Part shown: piece by piece, positions 33,661 to 39,990 of the stretch
Numbering within the stretch: the first letter of the stretch is position 1
Layout: every line of letters begins with the position of its first letter
Origin: Clostridium sp.
GTDB lineage: Bacteria; Bacillota; Clostridia; Clostridiales; Clostridiaceae
Length of the DNA: 39,990 bases
Assembly (NCBI RefSeq): GCF_029258205.1
Contig: NZ_JARHZJ010000067.1
Location: forward strand, 1-39,990
Reading direction: 5' to 3'
Notes under the pieces: model-generated
Database searches by the model: none
What the model was told of the DNA's origin: nothing
Seen by the model: the letters and a program-made list of their open reading frames with translations, nothing else
Position numbers and translations under genes: made by a program

Positions 33661-33759
33661 TAAGAGGCTTTATCAAAACTTTAATATAAGACTTATAAAT
33701 ATATTCTAAGAATTTATAAGTTTTATATTAATTATAAGTTATTTTGATACAACCTCTTA
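33661..33759. repeat. 99-bp near-perfect inverted repeat, MITE-like
   Basis: Ends TAAGAGG...CCTCTTA. Arms AAGAGGCTTTATCAAAA and TTTTGATACAACCTCTT pair almost fully, and inner arms AATATAAGACTTATAAAT/ATTTATAAGTTTTATATT continue the stem. The GAGGCTnTATCAAAA terminus resembles transposon ends of the IS1182/IS5 type. It has no coding capacity. The flanking DNA shows no clear target duplication beyond possible TA. Confidence 0.45.
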
Positions 33760-33767
33760 ATTTTTAT

Positions 33768-33826
33768 AAGAGTTAAATTAAATTTCTTAAGCCCCATTTT
33801 ACTTATTTAATTTAACTCTTCTTTTT
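33768..33826 (+). terminator. Plus-strand intrinsic terminator with no plus-strand gene upstream
   Basis: Perfect 16-bp stem AAGAGTTAAATTAAAT/ATTTAATTTAACTCTT (33768-33783, 33805-33820) followed by CTTTTTC. No coding gene on the plus strand lies between it and hydF, 2.2 kb away, so it may end an untranslated transcript that includes the inverted-repeat element. Confidence 0.6.
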
Positions 33827-34074
33827 CTATAAAATATTACTAATAAAATATACTTAATTTTTTAAAGATCTTTTCTTTATACAAAAGCCCACGAATTTAT
33901 CACTTATTAATATTTAAATCTTTATAATCTTAAATATATTCTTTTCAATACTATATTCTCCTACAAGTATAAATATCCTTCTAATTAGAAAGAATATTTT
34001 TATAAACCTTTTAACTTATAACAATAAACACCTACTTAAATACTCTAAATATGAAAAATAATAGTTAAAACTAC

Positions 34075-34109
34075 TTGATAATAATTATTATTTGTTATAT
34101 AATTAACTT
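34075..34109 (+). promoter_or_regulatory. ldh promoter with overlapping Rex-like operator
   Basis: TTGATA (34075-34080), 17-base spacer, TATAAT (34098-34103). The sequence TTGTTATATAATTAACTT at 34092-34109 matches the Rex operator TTGTTAANNNNTTAACAA at 11 of its 14 defined positions and covers the -10 element. Rex is the NADH-sensing repressor known to control ldh in Firmicutes; binding here is inferred. Confidence 0.65.
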
Positions 34110-34155
34110 ACAATTCAGAGTAATCAACTAGGAATTAGTTTAGGAGATGATATAT

Positions 34156-35109
34156 ATGATAAGAGAAAAAACTAATAAAATCTCAATAATAGGTGCAGGA
34201 TTCGTTGGCTCTACAACAGCCTTTGCATTAATGCAAGATGGATTAGCATCTGAAATAGTAATTGTTGATATAAATAAGGATAAGGCAAATGCTGAAGCTA
34301 TGGATCTAGCACAAGGTGCAGCATTTGTTAAATCTGTTGATATAAAATCAGGAGACTATAAAGATACAAAAGATTCTGACATAGTTATAATAACTGCTGG
34401 AGTTGGTCCAAAACCAGGCGAAACAAGATTAGATATTATAAATAAAAACTTAAAAATATTTCAAAGTATAGTACCTGAGGTTGTTAAATATAGTCCAAAC
34501 TCAATACTTTTAGTAGTATCAAACCCAGTTGATATTTTAACTTATATAACTTATAAGCTTTCTGGTTTCCCTAAAGAACGTGTTATTGGATCTGGAACTG
34601 TCTTAGATACTTCAAGATTAAAATATATGCTTTCAGAACATTTTGATATAGACGCTAGAAATGTTCATACATATATAATCGGAGAACATGGTGATTCAGA
34701 AATAACAGCGTGGAGCTTAACTAATATTGCTGGAGCAAATGTTGATGAATATTGTAAAACAGTTTGCGCTAACTGTGATGGCTCCTTCAAAAAGCAACTT
34801 CCTGAAAAAGTTAAAAATGCAGCGTATGAAATAATAAATAGTAAAGGATATACAAACTATGCAGTAGCTCTTGCAGTTACAAGAATAGTTGAAGCAATCC
34901 TTCGTGATGAAAATTCCATTTTAACTGTATCTTCTCTATTTGAAGGACAATACGGAATTGATAATGTTTATTTAGCAATGCCTACTATAGTTGATAGAAG
35001 TGGAGCTAGACAAATTCTAGATGTTCCTATATCAAATGAAGAAAAAGAAAATCTAATAAAATCAGCTAAAATTTTAAAAGGTCATATAGCTAGTTCTGAA
35101 TTAGATTAG
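34156..35109 (+). CDS. ldh: L-lactate dehydrogenase
   Basis: Cytoplasmic enzyme reducing pyruvate to L-lactate with NADH. The Rossmann motif has G13, G15 and G18 in [10 protein letters not shown]; the NAD-specific acidic end of strand two is in IVIVDIN. R91 in GETR on the mobile loop binds substrate, R154 follows D151 in LDTSR, and the catalytic histidine H178 is in GEHGDSE. Q in place of R at residue 91 would mean malate dehydrogenase nomenclature differs, but the LDH-type loop [10 protein letters not shown] is present. GGAG at 34143-34146 favours ATG 34156 (MIREKTNK) over ATG 34147; 317 residues, the usual length. It is a single gene under a probable Rex-controlled promoter. Confidence 0.95.
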   Translation: MIREKTNKISIIGAGFVGSTTAFALMQDGLASEIVIVDINKDKANAEAMDLAQGAAFVKSVDIKSGDYKDTKDSDIVIITAGVGPKPGETRLDIINKNLKIFQSIVPEVVKYSPNSILLVVSNPVDILTYITYKLSGFPKERVIGSGTVLDTSRLKYMLSEHFDIDARNVHTYIIGEHGDSEITAWSLTNIAGANVDEYCKTVCANCDGSFKKQLPEKVKNAAYEIINSKGYTNYAVALAVTRIVEAILRDENSILTVSSLFEGQYGIDNVYLAMPTIVDRSGARQILDVPISNEEKENLIKSAKILKGHIASSELD

Positions 35110-35337
35110 TATAAAACTTCAGGTGTAAATTTTATTTATTTTCACCTGAAGTAAAAAAATTTCAAACTATACTTTCTAATTTCAAGTTAATTAATTTTCA
35201 AATAAATTTGTTTATTTAAACTTTTAATCACTTTTGCTTAATAATTTGAAGTTAATTAATAATAAAATAAACTTTTAATATTAATTAGCATCAAAGCTAA
35301 CAAATTTATATTCCTTAATTACATAACCTTTTTTAAT

Positions 35338-35382
35338 AAAAAGAGTATAATACAATATTTCCATTGGGTTATACTTTTTTTT
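35338..35382 (+). terminator. Intrinsic terminator downstream of ldh
   Basis: Stem AAAAAGAGTATAA/TTATACTTTTTTTT with one G-U pair and a long T-run, 230 bases past the ldh stop. A nearer hairpin, ACTTCAGGTG/CACCTGAAGT (35116-35152), lacks a T-run and may be a 3' stabiliser. The spacer between holds no gene. Confidence 0.65.
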
Positions 35383-35525
35383 GTATTAATATTTTTCATT
35401 ATTACAAAAATACACATATTTAATTTTTAGATACAAATTCTTAAAAACTATGATTATAAAATTGTAATAAACCTAAATATTATCAAAATAAATCTATTAT
35501 TTTAAAAATCTTATTTTTACCTTAT

Positions 35526-35554
35526 TTGATTATTTACTTTTAAAGTAATATATT
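35526..35554 (+). promoter_or_regulatory. Promoter of the structured RNA
   Basis: TTGATT (35526-35531), 17-base spacer, TATATT (35549-35554). The expected start near 35561 falls three bases before the closing stem of the RNA. Confidence 0.6.
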
Positions 35555-35560
35555 AAAGAT

Positions 35561-35700
35561 AAGGTTGTTGATGTTAGAAATTTTGTTCAGAGTACTATTA
35601 AAAATTAGCTTAGTAAATTTAGACAAAATAATCTATTTACTAAGAAGTAGTCCACTTCTGTAAGTGGTTATAGAACAAAGAAATAACATCAGCAACTTTT
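35561..35700 (+). ncRNA. Candidate structured small RNA with 6S-like topology
   Basis: Closing stem: GTTGTTGATGTTA (35564-35576) pairs with TAACATCAGCAAC (35684-35696), 13 pairs with one G-U. After a small internal loop, TTTGTTC (35582-35588) pairs with GAACAAA (35673-35679). Then comes a large open bubble whose 3' side holds the small hairpin CCACTT-CTGT-AAGTGG (35652-35667), and an apical stem CTTAGTAAAT (35609-35618)/ATTTACTAAG (35635-35644). The closing stem is followed by TTTT. A closing stem, central bubble with a 3'-side hairpin, and apical stem is the architecture of 6S RNA, though at about 140 bases it is short for that family. The alternative is a riboswitch for the DsrE-like gene 58 bases downstream. 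Confidence 0.55.
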
Positions 35701-35757
35701 AAAATATAGTCTTGTATAATATTTATATAAATTACTATAGATTTGGAAGTGATTAAG

Positions 35758-36108
35758 TTGAAAATTATATTTCATATTGATGAGCCTAACAAATGGCCTA
35801 TGGTTTTAGAAAATATAAAAAATGTATTAAACAATGCTAAAGAAAATAATAAAAAATATGAATTAGAAGTATTGGCAAATTCTATGGCTGTTTTCCAATT
35901 AAGAGAATTAATAGCTAGAAATACTCATCTAATAGACCAAATTATTGAACCTGCTGAACAAGGAGTAGTTTTTGCAGTATGCAATAATTCACTTAATAAA
36001 TTCAATATATCTAAAGATGAATTATTTTCTTTCTGTAAGGTAGTTCCTGCTGGAATTATTGAACTTGCTGAAAAGCAATCAGAAGGATATCTATACATAA
36101 AACCATAA
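35758..36108 (+). CDS. DsrE/DsrF-like family protein
   Basis: Small cytoplasmic protein of 116 residues with the DsrE fold pattern: KIIFHIDEPNKWPMVLENIKNVL, the strand YELEVLANSMAVFQL, and the conserved cysteine segment VVFAVCNNSLNKFNIS (C at about 84), then VPAGIIELAEKQSEGYLYIKP. Related proteins carry sulfur on that cysteine, but many stand-alone members have no known role. GGAAGTG at 35745-35751 places the start at TTG 35758 (MKIIFHIDEP) and not at TTG 35743. The structured RNA lies just upstream; the two may share a transcript. Confidence 0.8.
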   Translation: MKIIFHIDEPNKWPMVLENIKNVLNNAKENNKKYELEVLANSMAVFQLRELIARNTHLIDQIIEPAEQGVVFAVCNNSLNKFNISKDELFSFCKVVPAGIIELAEKQSEGYLYIKP

Positions 36109-36162
36109 AATTTAACATAACCTACTACCCTAAAAAAATTTATAAAAATGAGTATATCAATT

Positions 36163-36232
36163 TGAGGTGCACCCCGTTAAGTAGACACGGTATAAAAGAC
36201 TGTTCAAAATCTACTTAACGGGGTGATTTTTT
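36163..36232 (+). mobile_element. IS3-type end remnant forming a terminator-like hairpin
   Basis: TGAGGTGCACCCCGTTAAGT at 36163-36182, continuing AGACAC, resembles the terminal repeats of IS3-family (IS150-group) elements. After 24 bases the complementary TCTACTTAACGGGGTG (36210-36225) follows, making a 16-bp perfect stem with CACCCCGTTAAGTAGA (36170-36185), then TTTTTT. No transposase is present. It may be a MITE or leftover ends that now act as a terminator for the DsrE-like gene. The rest of 36109-36486 holds nothing else I recognise. Confidence 0.5.
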
Positions 36233-36486
36233 ATAAATAAAAAATAAATAACTTATTCTAAAGAAATAAAATTAAATTTCTACTATATGTTATTAAAAAT
36301 TATGTAATAGTAACATTTATATATACTACTATATAAAATTTAGTATATTTTTTTATTTACTACCTTGCAATATATAATAGCTTGTGTTATATTATAATAA
36401 ATTCAATGAATATATGTTAATGAAAACTATAAACATGTCTAATACAAGGTTTTAAAATTATATTAATTAAGAAAGCAGGTAAATAG

Positions 36487-36810
36487 ATGAATTCTCAATT
36501 TAAAAAAGGTATATTAGAACTTTGTGTTCTTTCTCTACTTTCAAGAAAAGACTATTATGGTTATGAACTCATAAGCAAAATTTCTGAAAAAATATATATA
36601 TCAGATGGAACAATATACCCTATCTTAAGAAAACTTAGTAAGGAGGGTTTTTTTACAACTTACTTAAGAGAATCTCAAGAAGGACCACCAAGAAAGTATT
36701 ATAGAATTACAGATTTAGGCCTTCAACGTAAAGAACTTCTAAAACGTGAATGGTTTAATTTATTAGATGGCGTAAATTATTTATTAGAGGAGGGTTATGA
36801 ACTTGACTAA
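36487..36810 (+). CDS. PadR-family transcriptional regulator
   Basis: 107-residue winged-helix repressor: [29 protein letters not shown] opens the family signature, followed by the recognition region [25 protein letters not shown], the wing [13 protein letters not shown] and a C-terminal dimerisation helix. It is expected to repress its own operon and respond to an envelope or small-molecule signal. AGCAGGT precedes ATG 36487. It overlaps the DUF1700/DUF4097 gene, the common partner of such PadR genes in Firmicutes. Confidence 0.93.
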   Translation: MNSQFKKGILELCVLSLLSRKDYYGYELISKISEKIYISDGTIYPILRKLSKEGFFTTYLRESQEGPPRKYYRITDLGLQRKELLKREWFNLLDGVNYLLEEGYELD

Positions 36811-38410
36811 ACAAGAATATCTTAAAGAACTTAAAAAAAATTTAAGAGGTTTTTCCCAAGAAGAGATTGATGATATTTTATATGATTATGAAGAACACTT
36901 CTCTATTGGATTATCCTCTGGAAAAACTGAAGAAGAAATAGCTGAAGAGCTTGGTGATCCAAAAGATATAGCTTATCAATATAAAAAAGCTAAAGGTAAT
37001 CCAACTATTAAAGAAACTGCAAACTATTATAAAGAAAAGGCAAAAGAAAAAACAAGAGCCTTCAGTAAAAGTATGTCTCAAAACTCCACTACAACAGATA
37101 AACTTGTGCAAATAGGTATATTAGTTATATTAGCTATTATTTTATCACCTATTATTTTAGTTGTTGCTGGAACTATACTTGGTATATTTGTAGGTGGAAT
37201 AAGTCTTATATTTGGTTGTTTAATAGGAATTATATCCTATGTAGCTTTAGCAGCAACAAGTACAATAGTAGTTAATTCTTTATTCTTTGGAGTTATTTGT
37301 ATTTTAGTATCTTTAATTTTCTTAGGAATTCTTATGACTATTTTAGGCTATTACGGAATCAAATTGTGCATTGTCTTAGTAAAAAAAGTCATTGGATATT
37401 TAACAGAAAATAAACCTAAAGAGAAAAAATCCTTTTGGAGTAAAAAAACTATTATCGCTATGATAATTTCCTTAGTGTTATTTATAACAGTATTTTCAGT
37501 AGGATTATTCCAAACTCTTTCATCAGGTTTTTCTATAGGAAATGATTTAGCTCCACAAATATCTAATTATTTAAATGAATTTGATCATAATCCTTTTAAA
37601 TTTGATTTATTTAATAAAAAACAAACTATAAATGATACACAATCTCATAATATAGAATCTATAAATAAAATTACTATTAATTCAAAAATTACAGATGTTA
37701 ATATACTTAAATCTAATACAAATGAGTTAAAAGCTGAACTTAAAGGTAAATATCGTTCTAATGACAGTAATTTAATAAAACTTAATTTAAGAGAAGATAA
37801 TGGAGAGTTAACTATAGAAACTCAAAATACTCCTAATAATTTACCTTCCAGTGACTTAAATTTAAATCTATATATTCCTGAAAGCTATAAAGGTGATATA
37901 TCAATATCAAGTGTTTCTGGAGATATTAAATCTGAAAGAGTTTTAGAGCTTAATTCTCTTAAAATTACAACTGTAAATGGCGATGTAAAGTTTAACTCTG
38001 TATCTGCTTCAACAGTAATAGCTAATGCAACTTCTAGTAATATAGATTTTAATAATTTAAATACTAATACATCTTCATTAAAAACTACTTCTGGAGATAT
38101 TAAAGTTAAATCATATATAGGAACATTAAATGCAAATTCAACCTCTGGCTCAATAGATATGAATTTAACTGAAATCAAAGGTGCTTCAACAATTAATTCC
38201 GTTTCTGGTGATGTTGACATAACTGTAGAAGTTTCAAATAATTTATTCTTAGAAGGAAAGACAGTATCTGGTTCTATAAAGGTTTCTAATGATTTAAATA
38301 ATCAAAATATAGAAAAAGGTGATAAACTTTTAAAAGCAACCTTTAATTCAGGAGAAAATAAACTAAATATTACAACAAAAAGCGGAGATATTAAATTAGA
38401 TAATTTCTAA
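36797..38410 (+). CDS. DUF1700 (HAAS) membrane protein with C-terminal DUF4097 beta-helix domain
   Basis: 537 residues. Residues 1-80 form a HAAS/DUF1700 domain ([13 protein letters not shown]... [14 protein letters not shown]... [17 protein letters not shown]). Four or five membrane helices lie at about 105-245. The C-terminal 270 residues are a DUF4097 adhesin-like beta-solenoid with at least seven repeats of the form [ST]-V-[SN]-G-D-[IV]-[KD] ([63 protein letters not shown]). ATG 36797 overlaps padR by 14 bases and sits 4 bases from GGAGG; TTG 36803 (MTKQEYL) has better spacing and fits the family N-terminus, so the true start may be six bases later. Usually PadR-controlled; function unclear, possibly envelope stress. 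Confidence 0.9.
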   Translation: MNLTKQEYLKELKKNLRGFSQEEIDDILYDYEEHFSIGLSSGKTEEEIAEELGDPKDIAYQYKKAKGNPTIKETANYYKEKAKEKTRAFSKSMSQNSTTTDKLVQIGILVILAIILSPIILVVAGTILGIFVGGISLIFGCLIGIISYVALAATSTIVVNSLFFGVICILVSLIFLGILMTILGYYGIKLCIVLVKKVIGYLTENKPKEKKSFWSKKTIIAMIISLVLFITVFSVGLFQTLSSGFSIGNDLAPQISNYLNEFDHNPFKFDLFNKKQTINDTQSHNIESINKITINSKITDVNILKSNTNELKAELKGKYRSNDSNLIKLNLREDNGELTIETQNTPNNLPSSDLNLNLYIPESYKGDISISSVSGDIKSERVLELNSLKITTVNGDVKFNSVSASTVIANATSSNIDFNNLNTNTSSLKTTSGDIKVKSYIGTLNANSTSGSIDMNLTEIKGASTINSVSGDVDITVEVSNNLFLEGKTVSGSIKVSNDLNNQNIEKGDKLLKATFNSGENKLNITTKSGDIKLDNF

Positions 38411-38413
38411 AAT

Positions 38414-38457
38414 AAAAAATCTCATTAAGATTTTATAAGATCTTAATGAGATTTTTT
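38414..38457 (+). terminator. Terminator of the padR operon
   Basis: Stem AAAAATCTCATTAAGAT/ATCTTAATGAGATTTTTT directly after the stop codon. Confidence 0.9.
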
Positions 38458-38897
38458 ACTTTAAGTAAATTAAATCTAGTTAAACTATCTACTAATTATT
38501 AATAAGTATTAAGGTTCTTTATTAAAAAATAGGAATACAAGTAAGTATCCCTATTTTTAATGTGCTCATAAATTATCTAAGAGCATTATTTTCTATAACT
38601 TTTTGCTACTTTATAAACTACAGTCAGCTAAATATATCTTCAAATTAAACTTTAAGATAATATTTTTATTTAGCCATAGCTTTTAGATTATAGAGGTGCT
38701 TAACTAGCACCTCAATATTTAAAAATCTTACTCCTAAAATCTATTCCTCTCTTCCCAATAATCGAAGAAAGTAGATTTTAAATTCACTAGATTTTAGATT
38801 TAAGATTGTAGCACAAGTCTAATATTAAATTGTGTACTTTTTTAATTTTTATTCATTGAATTATATAATAAAAATTAAAACTTTTAATATTATTTAT
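38458..38897. other. Intergenic region with two hairpins
   Basis: AAAAATAGGAATAC/GTATCCCTATTTTT (38525-38558) has T-runs on both sides and may end the histidine-phosphatase transcript. GAGGTGCT/AGCACCTC (38691-38711) is a near-perfect palindrome without a T-run. No coding frame was found. Confidence 0.5.
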
Positions 38898-39512
38898 CTA
38901 TTCATAATGATCAATATTATTAAAAGTAACTAATTGAAAATTTTCTCCATTCCATTCTACCTCATTATAACTAACTTGATGACATATAGGATAATCTATT
39001 ATTTTGCTTTCCTCAAATTCATTTTTAAAGTATCCTATTAAGTATCTTACACACATTCCATGAGTAACTATTAAAATGTCCTTATCTTCATTATTTTTTA
39101 TTATATTATCTACAGTTTCAAATAGTCTTTCTGTAAATTCCTTTATATTTTCTCCTTCAAAACTCTTATAAGAAAATGGTTTATTAAACAAATTATCTAA
39201 CTCATTTACATATTCATCATGACCTTTTATCTCTTCAGTAGTCATTCCTTCCCACTTTCCAAAACCTATTTCTTTTAATCCTTCAACTTCTTCAACCTCA
39301 ATATCTTTATTACCTTTTATTAAATATGCAGTCCTCTTTGCCCTTTTCATAGGACTTGTAAAAATTTTATCTATCTTAATATCATTAAATCTCTTTCCTA
39401 ATAACTTTGCTCTTTTAACTCCATTTTCAGTCAACTCAGAATCTTTCCATCCTTGAAATCTATGCTCAAGATTCCATAAAGTTTCTCCATGCCTTGTAAA
39501 ATATATCTTCAT
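38898..39512 (-). CDS. Histidine phosphatase (phosphoglycerate-mutase-like) family protein
   Basis: 204-residue cytoplasmic enzyme of histidine phosphatase branch 1. The catalytic RHGE with H8 is in YFTRHGETLWNLEHRFQGW; SPMKRAKRTA carries the second arginine; EIGFGKWEGMT holds the acid; and the second histidine is in ILIVTHGMCVRYL. The family includes cofactor-dependent phosphoglycerate mutases and many phosphatases such as cobC and PhoE types; the length and lack of the mutase insertions favour a phosphatase. The substrate cannot be told. AAGGGAGCAA precedes ATG 39512 at a long spacing. Monocistronic. Confidence 0.9.
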   Translation of the reverse strand: MKIYFTRHGETLWNLEHRFQGWKDSELTENGVKRAKLLGKRFNDIKIDKIFTSPMKRAKRTAYLIKGNKDIEVEEVEGLKEIGFGKWEGMTTEEIKGHDEYVNELDNLFNKPFSYKSFEGENIKEFTERLFETVDNIIKNNEDKDILIVTHGMCVRYLIGYFKNEFEESKIIDYPICHQVSYNEVEWNGENFQLVTFNNIDHYE

Positions 39513-39783
39513 ACTAAAAATATTGCTCCCTTCTATTCCTTTTATTTATATATAAATTTTATCTTCTTTTTACTTAAACATTATTTAAATATAAATTGCT
39601 TTAAATTCATTATCTTTCACAAATTACTATATATTGTATTAGTATCACAAAAATAGCTATTTCCTCGCTTCTGTTCAGAAAAATAAACTTAAAAAGATTA
39701 TTTTAAATTATAAATAGTTAACTCTATAATAATTATATACCTTATACCAAAAATATAATAATAAAAAACTTTTTATTTGTAAG
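39513..39783. other. Intergenic region, nothing recognised
   Basis: AT-rich, with stops in all frames and no conserved structure. It presumably holds the promoter of the histidine-phosphatase gene. Confidence 0.5.
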
Positions 39784-39812
39784 TAAAAAGAGACACCTTT
39801 ATGGCATCTCTT
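39784..39812 (-). terminator. Terminator of the right-edge rubrerythrin-like gene
   Basis: Minus strand AAGAGATGCC/GGTGTCTCTT with two G-U pairs, followed by TTTTACTT, about 55 bases past the stop. Confidence 0.8.
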
Positions 39813-39865
39813 ATAATAAGAAAGTAATTAAATTTTTAATTTATAAAGCGTGTAATTTTTATATC

Positions 39866-39990
39866 TTATTTAAAGTATCTTTTTAATAATCCAGCGAAAG
39901 CTTTTCCGTGTCTAGCTTCATCTTTACACATTTCATGAACTGTGTCGTGGATTGCATCTAAGTTTAATTGTTTAGCTAAAGTAGCTAAGT
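39866..39990 (-). CDS. C-terminus of a rubrerythrin-like protein (partial)
   Basis: Minus-strand frame entering from the right edge and ending at TAA 39868-39866. The last 41 residues, [40 protein letters not shown] (split here as two parts in reading), include the diiron ligand helix with the E-ARH motif and end in the KRYF tail seen in reverse rubrerythrins and NADH peroxidase-type rubrerythrins of Clostridium, where the rubredoxin domain is N-terminal. This would be the second peroxide-reducing rubrerythrin in the window. Only the end is visible, so the domain order cannot be checked. Confidence 0.8.
   Translation of the reverse strand, partial: LATLAKQLNLDAIHDTVHEMCKDEARHGKAFAGLLKRYFK

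Noticed and set aside
35564..35696. Transposon-like inverted repeat instead of an RNA
   Set aside because: The 13-bp ends could be terminal repeats, but the promoter at the right distance and the internal hairpins fit a transcribed RNA better; not fully excluded.

Overview
The window is very AT-rich clostridial DNA, roughly 25-30% G+C by eye. Strong GGAGG-type ribosome sites, many T-tailed intrinsic terminators, two maturases of the oxygen-sensitive [FeFe] hydrogenase, rubrerythrins and L-lactate dehydrogenase all point to a strictly anaerobic fermenter. Protein-level recognition suggests Clostridium perfringens or a very close relative; this is inference, as no rRNA or marker gene is present. 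Genes are chromosomal housekeeping and accessory types; no prophage, CRISPR array, tRNA or rRNA was seen.

Layout. 1-4.4 kb: edge of a membrane protein gene, a decayed remnant, an ABC-F ATPase, a 43-residue membrane peptide missed by ORF calling, a 2H phosphoesterase and rubrerythrin. 4.9-6.9 kb: a biofilm/pilus-like export operon (TasA/CalY-like subunit, LPxTG protein, SipW signal peptidase) behind four 20-bp tandem repeats. 7.2-7.5 kb: a HesB/IscA-like gene with an in-frame TGA and a SECIS-like hairpin, read here as a selenoprotein. 7.7-13.9 kb: CPBP protease, a candidate small RNA, cinA, an EamA transporter, a 50-residue peptide and a TDT transporter. 14.1-19.0 kb: a Bce-type peptide-sensing/detoxification module (permease, ATPase, kinase, regulator). 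19.1-21.6 kb: DUF2922, DUF1659 and a secreted DUF1002 protein.

22.0-23.8 kb: TM1266-family regulator and hydG. 23.9-28.3 kb: a five-gene operon with a P-type metal ATPase and three companion proteins, all four carrying an HMA_2-type domain with a HSxxGRxR signature, plus a small one-TM protein at the 3' end. 29.9-31.6 kb: five consensus DnaA boxes followed by hydF, whose Shine-Dalgarno site is separated from the ATG by a perfect 10-bp hairpin. 31.7-33.5 kb: an intact DUF975 gene flanked by two broken genes. 34.1-35.1 kb: ldh with a Rex-like operator on its promoter. 35.56-35.70 kb: a promoter-linked structured RNA with 6S-like topology. 35.7-38.4 kb: DsrE-like protein, an IS-end hairpin, and a PadR/DUF1700-DUF4097 envelope-stress pair. 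38.9 kb to the end: a histidine phosphatase and the C-terminus of a second rubrerythrin-like protein.

Shared themes are anaerobic redox metabolism (hydG, hydF, ldh, rubrerythrins), cell-surface and envelope functions (SipW operon, Bce module, DUF1002, PadR pair) and metal handling (HMA_2/P-type ATPase operon). The most noteworthy points are the unannotated selenoprotein, the hydF leader with its DnaA-box cluster and hairpin-bridged start, the HMA_2 quartet operon, and two or three candidate noncoding RNAs. Several start codons are set by ribosome sites rather than by the longest open frame.
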